Position numbers and translations under genes: made by a program | Notes under the pieces: model-generated | The model's database searches: none | Seen by the model: the letters and a program-made list of their open reading frames with translations, nothing else | What the model was told of the DNA's origin: nothing | Part shown: in pieces, positions 54,632-62,977 of the stretch | How the letters are laid out: each line of letters starts with the position of its first letter | Numbering within the stretch: position 1 is the first letter of the stretch | From: QWHO01 sp039809865 | GTDB taxonomy: Bacteria > Vulcanimicrobiota > Xenobia > Xenobiales > QWHO01 | Reading direction: 5' to 3' | NCBI GenBank assembly: GCA_039809865.1 | Contig: JBDHVW010000007.1 | Span: 1 to 64,000 of the forward strand | DNA length: 64,000 nucleotides

Positions 54632-55369
54632 TTAACCTGACGGCAAAAAACCGATCTGCCGCCGGTACTCATAGAGCAGCACGGTACCAGCCATAGCAAC
54701 GTTGAGCGACTCGCAATCGGGCGCCATGGGGAGAGTTACGGCGGTTCCGCGCGCCCGCGCGAGTCCGTGGGCTTCGTTACCCAAGATCAGCACTGTGCGT
54801 CGGGGAAAATTCGTTTCAAACAGGGAAACTCCGTCGCGCACCACGGCGCTGTAGACTTCGTGCCCGGGCAGCTCGGGCAACGAGCGGGCCACGGGGAGCG
54901 TAAAGAGCGTCCCGGCGCTGGCCCGGACCACTTTGGGGCTGTAGGGATCGGCGCCCTCCCCCACCACCACGGTGCAGGGAGCCACCGCGCGCGCGGCGCG
55001 CATGAGCGTGCCCAGGTTGCCCGGATCGGAGAGCTGGTCGAGCACCAGCACCAGGTCATGCCAGGTGGTCGTCTCGGCCGGGATTTTCGCGATGCCGAGG
55101 GCCCCCTGACTGGTCTGCGCCGGCGACGCTTTCTCCAATGCCTCCGGCTCGACCGTGAACACCGTCGTCCCGCGCTTCTCCCAGCGCAGTCCCAGCTCGG
55201 CGTGCCGGGGCGCTACCAGCAGGGTCTCCAGCGGAAACCGCGCCTCCTCGGCGGCATGCAGCGCTCGCAGGCCCTCGATCAGGAACAACCCGGTCTCGCG
55301 ACGCTCGCGCGCGTCCTGCAGCCGCCGGGCGTCCTTCAGGAGCGGATTGCTTTTGCCGAGGTGGTTCAT
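54632..55369 (-). CDS. TrmH/SpoU-family RNA 2'-O-methyltransferase
   Basis: The 245-residue protein has an L30e-like substrate-binding N-terminus ('LFLIEGLRALHAAEE') and the SPOUT knot motifs 'LDQLSDPGNLGTLMRAARA', 'VLILGNEAHGL' and 'PMAPDCESLNVAMAGTVLLYE'. It methylates a ribose in rRNA or tRNA using S-adenosylmethionine; the exact target cannot be read from sequence. It stands alone, bounded by gaps of about 130-140 bases. Confidence 0.93.
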   Translation of the reverse strand: MNHLGKSNPLLKDARRLQDARERRETGLFLIEGLRALHAAEEARFPLETLLVAPRHAELGLRWEKRGTTVFTVEPEALEKASPAQTSQGALGIAKIPAETTTWHDLVLVLDQLSDPGNLGTLMRAARAVAPCTVVVGEGADPYSPKVVRASAGTLFTLPVARSLPELPGHEVYSAVVRDGVSLFETNFPRRTVLILGNEAHGLARARGTAVTLPMAPDCESLNVAMAGTVLLYEYRRQIGFLPSG

Positions 55370-55495
55370 CGGGAGCTACTTTCCTGCCGACGTCCCGGTC
55401 GCCTCTGTCGGCCCAGGATCGACCGCTACGCTGCCGACCAACCGGACGGCGTGGAGGGCACCGGCGCCCTTGCGCGGAAATAACGCGATAGCGTG

Positions 55496-57559
55496 ATGAA
55501 TCTTCCGCCCATCGGTGCCACTGGCTGGGAAGCCACGGTACCGATTCCCCCACGCCCGCCGCGCGCCGCCGAGCAGGCCCCGGTCCAGCCGGGAGACCTC
55601 GTGCACATCCAGGGCGGGCCGGCCCCGGTCCGGGCTCCCAACCTTCAGGCGAACCTGGCTGCTGCGCCCCAACTCGTCGCCAACGCGGGCGCGGCCGGCA
55701 TCGGTGGGCCCTTCGGGCCGCCTCTCGCACATGTCGGAGCCGAGCAGTTGCGACGCCAGCTCGAGGGGCTGCCGGTCGCCTACTTCAAGCCCCCGCGCTG
55801 GAAGATCTTCGGTTTTGCTCTCGACAGCGCCAAGATGATCGGGGCTCAGGAAGCGGCCCAACGCGTCGCCCAGGGCCAGGCGGTCCAGGTGCAGGCCCAG
55901 GGACAGCCCGTCCAATTCGACCTGCGTCACGCCGCCGACACCCGGACGCTCGAGCAGTTCTACCGGGGCGTTCCCATGCAAGGCTCGGCTGGCGTCTTAC
56001 AGAGTCAACAGGCCCAGGGCGTGCAGTTCCTGCTCTCCGACGGTCGCGCGGTCGATGCTTACGGTGCCTTCCGTGTGCTGCATGACCAGCCCGACCAGGC
56101 CGTGCTGGCCAAAAAGCCCAATGGCCTCACCGACCTCTGGGGTGTCGGCAACCTGCACCACGCTGGCCTCATGAAGGACTGGATGGGCCAACCGGCTCAA
56201 ACCGAGCATCTGGACGCCCTGTTCAAGCAGCACCCCAATCCGGGCCAGGGCCTTTACCAGCTGATCCGGTCCGACCAGCTGGACTACCCCCGGCTCTACC
56301 AGGCCCTGGACGGAGTGCGCAGCCAGCAGACCAACGCCGCGGCCTGGGTCGATTACACCCGAGGCTTTACCGAGCGCCTCCAGAACCAGGGATTCACGGT
56401 GCAGCAAGCCGGCGAGGTGATGGAGGCCATCGGCCAGCCAGCCGGCAAAGTCGAGCTCAATGCGCGCTATGCCGCGTTCGAGCACCTGGCCCTGGGGCCG
56501 AACATCCATCCCGAGGATGGCCTGGCGCTCTATCGCGTCTATGCGCGGGGCTGTCAGGCCGGATGTCCGCCCGACGAGCTGAAAGGCCGGCTCATGAGCG
56601 CTCGCGATTCGCTCTTGCCGGCCAATGCGACTCTCCGGCGCTCCGCCATCGAGACTCTTTTTCACGAGGCCACCTGGCCCGAGCGCCTTATGCAGACGCT
56701 GACCCGGGGAGCTCCGGCTGCCGCCCGGCCTCAGGCGATGCAGGCGCCCGTCATCCTTCCGCTGGCAGTCAAGGGCCCGCCCGGCTCCACCAGCACCCCG
56801 ATCAACGCTGGCTCGACGTTCCGGCTGAATGTGCCCGGAATGGGTTGGACCCTGGCCAAGGCGGACAATGTCCAGACGCGCACTCACATCGAGGTGCTGG
56901 CCTCGCAGGTCGATGGCCTGTTGCCTGTGCCGATGGGCGGCTCCGATCGCGTCGTCCCGCCGACCTTCCCCATCCACCTGGCCCAGCCCGCCGTCGGCGA
57001 CAGGAACGTCACGGCTCCCGCCGGCCTTTACAGCGTCCAGCAGTTCGTGCCCGATTGCGTCGAGCTCCAGACCCTGATCGAGCGCGGCGCGGTGCCGGCC
57101 AAGCCGCACCCCGACTTCCTGCGAATGCGCTATCTCGACATGCTTTTGGCCAACCGCGACCGCCACGAGTGGAACGTGCTGATGGACCAGAACGGCCGTC
57201 CCCACGCCATCGACAATGGCATCGGGCTCAGCACCGACCCTTACTACTTGCCCACCCGCGTCAACCCGGACCACGACTTTCTTTACGACTATGTCGATTA
57301 CAACAACATCGGTTGGCGCCCGTTCTGCGGCGTTCCCGACCAGGCCGCTCCCGATTTCCTGCGCGAGTCCTATCGCTATGCCCTACTGGCCCGGCGCGAG
57401 CTGACCGACGAAAAACTGGGCGCCCTGGTCGACTCGATGCGCCCACTCTATCCTCACGTGCAGGATTGGAACGAAACTCTGGCCGTGATGAAGCACAACC
57501 GCGACCAGATGCCCGAGGTCATCGAGCGCACCATGCAGCGCCGGGGCATCACTCACTGA
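55496..57559 (+). CDS. Protein with PI3/4-kinase-like catalytic domain
   Basis: The 687-residue protein has an N-terminal Pro/Ala-rich part (1-60), a large unclassified middle, and a C-terminal kinase-like domain from about residue 435. Visible elements are K455 in 'WTLAKAD', E466 in 'HIEVLASQVDGLLPVP', the catalytic loop 'LLANRDRHEWNVLMD' (D555, N560) and the metal-binding 'HAIDNG' (D573, N574). This is the pattern of PI3/4-kinase-like and HipA-related folds, which phosphorylate lipids or proteins. No signal peptide is seen. It is coupled to the next gene (TGATG). Substrate is unknown. Confidence 0.78.
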   Translation: MNLPPIGATGWEATVPIPPRPPRAAEQAPVQPGDLVHIQGGPAPVRAPNLQANLAAAPQLVANAGAAGIGGPFGPPLAHVGAEQLRRQLEGLPVAYFKPPRWKIFGFALDSAKMIGAQEAAQRVAQGQAVQVQAQGQPVQFDLRHAADTRTLEQFYRGVPMQGSAGVLQSQQAQGVQFLLSDGRAVDAYGAFRVLHDQPDQAVLAKKPNGLTDLWGVGNLHHAGLMKDWMGQPAQTEHLDALFKQHPNPGQGLYQLIRSDQLDYPRLYQALDGVRSQQTNAAAWVDYTRGFTERLQNQGFTVQQAGEVMEAIGQPAGKVELNARYAAFEHLALGPNIHPEDGLALYRVYARGCQAGCPPDELKGRLMSARDSLLPANATLRRSAIETLFHEATWPERLMQTLTRGAPAAARPQAMQAPVILPLAVKGPPGSTSTPINAGSTFRLNVPGMGWTLAKADNVQTRTHIEVLASQVDGLLPVPMGGSDRVVPPTFPIHLAQPAVGDRNVTAPAGLYSVQQFVPDCVELQTLIERGAVPAKPHPDFLRMRYLDMLLANRDRHEWNVLMDQNGRPHAIDNGIGLSTDPYYLPTRVNPDHDFLYDYVDYNNIGWRPFCGVPDQAAPDFLRESYRYALLARRELTDEKLGALVDSMRPLYPHVQDWNETLAVMKHNRDQMPEVIERTMQRRGITH

Positions 57560-57891
57560 TGGCCCGGGTCTGCCTGGTCAAGAACCGGGAGGACGACCCG
57601 TTTCCCATCGGGGGCGTCCTTTTGAAAGCCGGCGACCTGGCCTCCGTTTTGGTGCAGGACGACGACGTGCTGGTGCGCATCAACCGCGCGGGACTGCAAG
57701 TTCTGCAGCGCGCTCGCGAGTTGGACCGGCGTGACGGACAGGTCACCCCCATCGAGAACACCTCGCCCGACTACTTCCTGGCGATGCAACAGCGCAGCAC
57801 GACGCTTGTCTACGAGCGTCAGCCCGACGTGGACGGCCCCGCCCAGGAGGTGGCTAAGCGCTACACAGGGCTGTTCGCGCCGCCGGAGTGA
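57559..57891 (+). CDS. Small protein of unknown function coupled to the kinase-like gene
   Basis: The 110-residue protein starts at the TGATG junction with the kinase-like gene. It has 'GGVLLKAGDLASVLVQDDDVLVRINRAGLQVL' split over residues 18-49, a beta-rich part then helices, and no membrane segment. I do not recognise the family. Tight coupling suggests it is a substrate, regulator or partner of the kinase-like protein. Its last 38 bases overlap the convergent radical SAM gene. Confidence 0.65.
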   Translation: MARVCLVKNREDDPFPIGGVLLKAGDLASVLVQDDDVLVRINRAGLQVLQRARELDRRDGQVTPIENTSPDYFLAMQQRSTTLVYERQPDVDGPAQEVAKRYTGLFAPPE

Positions 57892-59578
57892 GGGCCAGGC
57901 AGAGGTAGCGACCGCGCATCTCCAGCACGATGCGGGCGTCGATCAGGGGCTGCAGCACCGCCGTGATGGCCTCGGGTGAGGCCGCGCAGACTTCCACCAG
58001 GCGCTCGATGTTGAGCGGCTTGAGCATGATCTCGCTCACCACGCGCACGCCCAGATCGTCCAGGCTGTAGACCTTCTCGCCGCCGTCGCGCCCGTCTTTG
58101 AGAGCCCGGTCCTCGAACCACAGGTAGGGCCTCTGGGGGCGCATCCAGGCCGCCTGCCAGTGGCGGATCAGCTCCATGGTGCGCCGGTAGAGCGCCTGGT
58201 GCTCGCGCGGCACCTCGCGCTCGATCTGATACTCGTAGGCGATCGCCTCGATGTCCATCTCGTCGGGGTAGATCGAGCGATAGAACTCGTCGGCGTGCCA
58301 GTTCTTGAAGCCGTACTTCTCCTTCTCGTGGTAATAGGGCGAGAAGCGGACGAAGGAGAGCTCTATCGCAAAGGGCGGGTCGAGGTGGGGAATCATCTCC
58401 AGGTGGCGCACCTGGGCCTGCAAATCCTCGGTGGTGGCGTCGGGGAAGCCCAGGATGATGTTGTGGCTCACCCGCACGCCCCGCTCGGCGCAGCCCTTCA
58501 TGAACATCAGGTTGTGGAACGTGGTGGTGCCCTTGGACATCTTCTCGAGCAACCCGTCGTCCATGCTCTCGATGCCGGGCTGAATCAGCTGCACACCGGC
58601 CTCGGCCAGGATGTCCAGGTGCTTGTCGGTCAGGGCCGTGCGCACTTCCATGAACGGGATCCGCAGGCGGGGGTGGACTTTCCTGAGCTCGGGGAAGATC
58701 TCCTGAATCATGGGGACGGTCACCAGGTCGTCCACCACGTAAAACGCCGGCGTCGTGCCGGCCGGAGGAGTGGAGCGGTCTTCTCCCGGCGTGAAGTAGC
58801 GCTCCACCTGGTGGCGCACCTCCTCCAGCACGCGCTCCTTCGACCTTCTTCGAAACGTACCGTGGAACGTGAAGGCGCAGAACTTGCAGGTCATTTTGTC
58901 GCCCCAGGCGCAGCCGCGCCCCATCTCGATGGGCAGCACGCGCTCCATCATCCCCCGCGTGCCGGGGTCGAGCTGCTTGAGCGTCTGGAAATACTCGTCG
59001 TAGTTCGGGAAATAGGCGTCGTTGAGGTCGTGCTTGACCGCGCAGACGGTGGATTGCTTCACCTCGCCGTGGTGGCGGTAGTGGATGCCGGGCAGGTCGT
59101 GGGGCTCCTCTCGAGCCAGGAGCTTCGCGATGAGAGGCACCAGCACGGGCTCGCCCTCCCCCACCACGCCTGCGTCCAGGAACGGGTAGACTTTGAGCAG
59201 CTCGCGGGCGCTCACGTCGTGGATCTGCGAGCCGGCGCCCCCGAACAGGATCGGCTTGTCGGGGTAACGCTCCTTCAGGCGCCGCGCCAACGCCATGCTG
59301 GCGGTGATCTGCGGGTAGGTCAGCGTGAACGCGAAGACGTCGTAGGCGCTGAAGTCTTGCTGCATCATGTCGGCCAGGAACTCGGGCACCAGCTCGCGTT
59401 TGATGGCCAGCATCGACTCGAAAGGGAAGCCGACGGTCTTGCAGTAGCCCTCGAGCCGCATCGAGGCCATCCAATCGCCCGCCACGCCGGGCTTGAAGGG
59501 CCGCTCGGAAAAGTACCATTCGAACACCTGGCTCGGCACCTGCGCCGTATACTGCACGTGAAAGCTGCGCTTGCGCAT
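57854..59578 (-). CDS. RiPP-maturation-type radical SAM/B12-binding protein, N-terminus cut off by an in-frame TAG
   Basis: The 574-residue frame has a B12-binding-like region ('YDVFAFTLTYPQITASMALAR', 'ILFGGAGS', 'VVGEGEPVL') and a radical SAM core with C223-x7-C231-x2-C234 in 'GCAWGDKMTCKFCAF'. The CX7CX2C spacing, 'RGCxWGxK...CxFC', is typical of the RiPP maturation radical SAM protein 1 family, which modifies ribosomal peptides. Directly upstream in the same frame, past a TAG at 59582-59584, 49 more codons encode the missing family N-terminus. Translation from ATG 59578 alone would give a truncated enzyme. No precursor peptide is recognised nearby. Confidence 0.85.
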   Translation of the reverse strand: MRKRSFHVQYTAQVPSQVFEWYFSERPFKPGVAGDWMASMRLEGYCKTVGFPFESMLAIKRELVPEFLADMMQQDFSAYDVFAFTLTYPQITASMALARRLKERYPDKPILFGGAGSQIHDVSARELLKVYPFLDAGVVGEGEPVLVPLIAKLLAREEPHDLPGIHYRHHGEVKQSTVCAVKHDLNDAYFPNYDEYFQTLKQLDPGTRGMMERVLPIEMGRGCAWGDKMTCKFCAFTFHGTFRRRSKERVLEEVRHQVERYFTPGEDRSTPPAGTTPAFYVVDDLVTVPMIQEIFPELRKVHPRLRIPFMEVRTALTDKHLDILAEAGVQLIQPGIESMDDGLLEKMSKGTTTFHNLMFMKGCAERGVRVSHNIILGFPDATTEDLQAQVRHLEMIPHLDPPFAIELSFVRFSPYYHEKEKYGFKNWHADEFYRSIYPDEMDIEAIAYEYQIEREVPREHQALYRRTMELIRHWQAAWMRPQRPYLWFEDRALKDGRDGGEKVYSLDDLGVRVVSEIMLKPLNIERLVEVCAASPEAITAVLQPLIDARIVLEMRGRYLCLALTPAARTALCSA

Positions 59579-59581
59579 GCG

Positions 59582-59731
59582 CTAGTAGAAGTCCATGTTG
59601 GCGTAGAAGCAGGTGGCCTCGATGCCGTGCCGTTGCAGCACGCTCTTGAGCAACCCGGTCTGAATGGACGGCCGCGTGGCGGGCGCAAACGGCATGTTGA
59701 ACAGGGCGACGCGCGGCCGGTTGGGGGTCAC
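59582..59731 (-). pseudogene. N-terminal fragment of the radical SAM gene ending in an amber codon
   Basis: From GTG 59731, which overlaps the Uma2 stop (GTGA), 49 codons read 'RVALFNMPFAPATRPSIQTG' and 'LLKSVLQRHGIEATCFYANM', the usual start of these enzymes. They end at TAG. One Arg codon separates the TAG from ATG 59578 of the main frame. The gene is thus split by a nonsense codon without frameshift. Confidence 0.8.
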
Positions 59732-60342
59732 TCAACCTCTCCAACTCGAAGCCCGCGGACCCAGCTCCGGAGGTTGCGGACCCACTCCGTCCAGTCCTCG
59801 GTGGCTCTCCAGGCAGCGAGCTGCCGGGACAGGCCGTCGGCTGTCAGGGGGAAGAACGCGCTACGGGATACCCTCTGGTATGAGCCCTTCTGCAGGTTGA
59901 GAAACTCCACTGTGTCCGGTTGGCAGCGCCACACTTCGGGAACGTTCAAGCCAGCGAAGATGGGCAGTTTGTCGATGGCCGAGCGGCTGATCTCGACTTC
60001 GATCACCAGGTCGGGGGGCTCGGTGGCCGGGTCCCGGCGGGTCGAACCGATGAAGTAGGAGGCGTCAGGCTCCGCGCCTTTCTGCAGCTCCACACGCCGC
60101 TGGGTCGTCGAGCGCAGAATCCTCAGCTGCAATCCGAGCTCCTCGGCCACGACGAAGACGATGGTTTCGAGAACCCCGGTCAGCTCCTCGTGCTCGGGTG
60201 ATGGACTCATGATCTCAAGCATCCCATCGGAATAGGTAAAGCGGGGAGCGCTGCGATCGGCGTGCTGCCGTTGCAAGCTCTCGTAGGTCGCCCAGTCGCA
60301 AGGATTCAGCAGCACTCGCTGTTCCGCACCCACATCCAGCAC
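59728..60342 (-). CDS. Uma2-family (PD-(D/E)xK nuclease-fold) protein
   Basis: The 204-residue protein shows the Uma2 pattern: 'YSDGMLEIMSPSPEHEELTGVL', 'EPDASYFIG', 'PPDLVIEVEISRSAIDK' (acidic residues plus Glu-x-Glu) and 'VPEVWRC'. The fold is a restriction-endonuclease type; real substrates are mostly unknown. The GTG start at 60342 lies 27 bases after the HD-nucleotidyltransferase gene, and its stop overlaps the radical SAM start. Confidence 0.85.
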   Translation of the reverse strand: MLDVGAEQRVLLNPCDWATYESLQRQHADRSAPRFTYSDGMLEIMSPSPEHEELTGVLETIVFVVAEELGLQLRILRSTTQRRVELQKGAEPDASYFIGSTRRDPATEPPDLVIEVEISRSAIDKLPIFAGLNVPEVWRCQPDTVEFLNLQKGSYQRVSRSAFFPLTADGLSRQLAAWRATEDWTEWVRNLRSWVRGLRVGEVE

Positions 60343-60369
60343 GGAGGTTGATTTCGACGGCGCGCGGGC

Positions 60370-61785
60370 CTATCCCCCGAAGTCGCCGGCCAGGAGCTCG
60401 CTGGCCAGCGCCAGGCCTTCTTCCTGGCTCTCGAACTCACCGTCCAGGTAGGCGTCCAGCAGAGCTTCCAACAGGCGATTCTGCTGCTTGGGCTGGGTGA
60501 CGGCGAATTCCTCGGCCAGGTCCTCTCGGCAGACCGGCAGACAGGGGTTGGCCAGAAAGCCGCCCTCGTGGAACTGTTGCAGCAGGAACTCCACGAACTG
60601 AGCATGCTCCTCGATGCGGGCGGCGCTCTGAGCCGGGCCGCGTGAGGCCTGCACGTCGGCCAGCGTGAGCGCGGCCAGTTCGGGGAGGCGTTGGCCCGCA
60701 CGTCGCAAGAGCCGGTGGATCCGCGAAGGGGGAGCTTCACCGCCGGCCAGTAAGATCGGCTCCATGTGGACCTCGACCAGCATCACCAGGTCGTCCACAT
60801 CCGGTAGAGGCAAACCCAGGCGGGTGCCGATCGCGCGCGCCATCAGGGCTCCCTGGCGATCGTGGTCGGGGAAGCGGATGCGGCCGTCCCGGCTGTAGGT
60901 CTGGCAGGCGGGCTTGGCCAGGTCGTGGCAGACCGCCGCCAGGCTCAACAGCGGATTGCCCCGGGCCTCCACGCCCTCCAGCACGGCCAGCGTGTGGTCG
61001 TGCACGTCCAGGTGGTGGTAGTGGTTCTGCAGCACGCCCCGGCAGGCCAGCAGCTCGGGGAGCTGACGGAGGTCGGGGAGCTCGGGCCTCTGCTGGGATG
61101 CCGGTGCCAGGAGCAGTGGTTGCAGCTCGGCCAGAGAGGCCCGGCGCATCGGGCGCCCGGTGATGCCGCACCGGGGCGTGGTATGCAGCTCTTCGGGCGC
61201 GTTGAGCGTGAGCTCGGCCTCGAATCCGCCCACGTCCGCCAGGTGGATGTGCGTGAAGTCGCGCGGGTCGCCGTACTTGCGGGTGGTCACCACCTGGACG
61301 CTCGGGTTGTGGTCTGCCAGAGCTTCCAAGATCGGCTCCAGGTCTTGCGCGTGCAGGTGCAGGTCGATGTCCGAGCCCTGGCGGATGTGGCCCGTCAGCA
61401 CCGAGCCGATCAGCCGGGGCTGGAACTCGCTCAGGAGCTCCATCAGCGCGGCCGCCTGCGAGCGCATCGCACCCAGGCGGGCCGCGTGATTCTCCCCCTC
61501 GGTCTGGCGCGCGATCAACAGAATCTGCTCGTGAACCTCGCGATTGCTGGGCAGGTGCTGGGTGCCCAGGCGCTGCGCGGCCACGCGCTTGGCCTGGTAG
61601 TATTCCTTACACTCGCGGCGGTAGAGCATGCGAGCGGCCTCGATGGCGACACGGTGACGGATGCTGGCTCGGTGCAGCGGCTCCCATTGCGGGGAGGTTT
61701 TCACTTGAGTGAGCGCTTTGTCTCTGGGCCCCAAAGCCGGGCGCTGGTATGCGCTGATGGTAGCAGGGATTGGCCGCCTGTTCAA
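60370..61785 (-). CDS. Nucleotidyltransferase-HD domain fusion protein
   Basis: The 471-residue protein has a nucleotidyltransferase-like core at about 120-190 ('RLIGSVLTGHIRQGSDIDLHLHAQ', with GS and SDID) and an HD phosphohydrolase domain at about 245-370 ('HHLDVHDHTLAVLEG', 'AAVCHDLAKPACQ', 'RFPDHDRQGALMAR'). The arrangement recalls CCA-adding enzymes and other RNA or nucleotide metabolism proteins, but the N-terminal 110 residues are not the CCA type. Start is uncertain: TTG 61785 is the longest; GTG 61704 is an alternative. First gene of the Uma2/radical SAM operon. Confidence 0.78.
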   Translation of the reverse strand: MNRRPIPATISAYQRPALGPRDKALTQVKTSPQWEPLHRASIRHRVAIEAARMLYRRECKEYYQAKRVAAQRLGTQHLPSNREVHEQILLIARQTEGENHAARLGAMRSQAAALMELLSEFQPRLIGSVLTGHIRQGSDIDLHLHAQDLEPILEALADHNPSVQVVTTRKYGDPRDFTHIHLADVGGFEAELTLNAPEELHTTPRCGITGRPMRRASLAELQPLLLAPASQQRPELPDLRQLPELLACRGVLQNHYHHLDVHDHTLAVLEGVEARGNPLLSLAAVCHDLAKPACQTYSRDGRIRFPDHDRQGALMARAIGTRLGLPLPDVDDLVMLVEVHMEPILLAGGEAPPSRIHRLLRRAGQRLPELAALTLADVQASRGPAQSAARIEEHAQFVEFLLQQFHEGGFLANPCLPVCREDLAEEFAVTQPKQQNRLLEALLDAYLDGEFESQEEGLALASELLAGDFGG

Positions 61786-61818
61786 GCCCAGTTAACCAAA
61801 CGGCAATCCCGCCTCGGC

Positions 61819-61824
61819 TAAACT
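61819..61824 (+). promoter_or_regulatory. -10-like box before the clostripain gene
   Basis: TAAACT ends nine bases before ATG 61834 and no ribosome binding site is present. No good -35 box is at the right distance. Confidence 0.35.
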
Positions 61825-61833
61825 ACGCCCGCA

Positions 61834-62913
61834 ATGCAAGTGGGGGCCCCTCAGCAAAAGAAATGGACCGTGCTGGTCTGGTCATGCTCGGAGAACGACC
61901 TCCACGCTTACCAGCTCAACGACCTGGACGAGGCCGAGAAAGTCGGCTCCACGGACACGTTCCAGATGGTGGCCCAGGTGGACCACGAGTCGGGCGCGCA
62001 GCGCCTCGAGATCCAGCGCGACGTCAACCCCGGCCTGAGCTCGCCCGTCAAGCAAGAGATGGGTCCCCTCAGCATGGCCAGGCCCGAGAACCTGTCCGAC
62101 TTCATCGAGTGGGGCATGAAGAACTACCCGGCCGAGAACTACTGGCTGGTCATCTCCGACCACGGTGACGCCTGGAAGGGCGCCTGCGAGGATGACGGCG
62201 CGGAAGATTGGATGAGCCTGCCCGAGATCCAGCAGGCCCTGCAGTCCGCCCGCGAGGCGACCGGGCGCAAGCTGGACGTGCTGAGCTTCGACGCCTGCTA
62301 TATGGGCAGCCTCGAGGTCGCCCACCAGTTGCGCCACGAGGCCAGCTACATGGTCGCCTCCGAGGAAATGGTCGGCTACTACGGACTGCCCTACGACCAA
62401 TTGCTGCAGAACATGGACCATAGCCCGCGCGAGCTGGCGCAGCACATCGTGGAGATGGGCCAGGGCGACCCCAACGAGTTCGCCACCAGCTCCGCCATCG
62501 ACCTGAGCAAGGTCGGCGCCCTCAGCGACGCCGTGAAGGACCTGGGCCAGGCGATCGTGGCCAGCCGGCAAGATCTGTCCAGGACCTCCGAGCAGACCCA
62601 GTCGTTCTGGCAATACAAAGATGTTTTTCACCTGGCGCAACAGGTCGAGGCGGCGAGCGGAGAGGACGAGAACCTGCGCCGGGCCGCGCAGAGCGTGCAG
62701 AAGGCGCTGGGAGAGGCCGTGATCGCCGAGCAGCATGCCAGCACCCATCCCGATGCCCACGGCCTTCAGATCGAGCTCGACCCGCAGGCCGCAAGGCGCA
62801 CCGAAGGTTGGAGCTACGGCGAGACGGCCTTCGCCGCCGATACGGGCTGGGCGCTCGCCACCGAGCGTCTACGCCCAAATTCGTCGGCCGCTTCTGTCCT
62901 CGCTGGGGCGTAG
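61834..62913 (+). CDS. Clostripain-like C11-family cysteine peptidase
   Basis: The 359-residue protein carries the clan CD dyad: H110 in 'WLVISDHGDAW' and C155 in 'DVLSFDACYMGSLEVA', the C11 pattern. It begins 'KKWTVLVWSCSENDLHAYQLND', typical for this family. No signal peptide is visible, so it may act in the cytoplasm or be exported by another route. C11 peptidases usually cleave after Arg or Lys, sometimes after autoactivation. It is divergent from the HD-nucleotidyltransferase operon. Confidence 0.88.
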   Translation: MQVGAPQQKKWTVLVWSCSENDLHAYQLNDLDEAEKVGSTDTFQMVAQVDHESGAQRLEIQRDVNPGLSSPVKQEMGPLSMARPENLSDFIEWGMKNYPAENYWLVISDHGDAWKGACEDDGAEDWMSLPEIQQALQSAREATGRKLDVLSFDACYMGSLEVAHQLRHEASYMVASEEMVGYYGLPYDQLLQNMDHSPRELAQHIVEMGQGDPNEFATSSAIDLSKVGALSDAVKDLGQAIVASRQDLSRTSEQTQSFWQYKDVFHLAQQVEAASGEDENLRRAAQSVQKALGEAVIAEQHASTHPDAHGLQIELDPQAARRTEGWSYGETAFAADTGWALATERLRPNSSAASVLAGA

Positions 62914-62962
62914 TTCACATGGTGGCAACCTCCCGTTCACTCCTGGCAAAATGGAGTACATC

Positions 62963-62968
62963 TATACT
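62963..62968 (+). promoter_or_regulatory. -10 box before the adenylate kinase gene
   Basis: TATACT lies nine bases before ATG 62978 (a second in-frame ATG follows immediately). No Shine-Dalgarno is present, suggesting a leader of two or three bases. Confidence 0.5.
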
Positions 62969-62977
62969 GGGATCGTT

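Noticed and set aside
59582..59584. Pyrrolysine or other recoding of TAG in the radical SAM gene
   Set aside because: TAG ends several normal genes here and no PYLIS-like structure or pyl gene is visible; a nonsense mutation or re-initiation is simpler.
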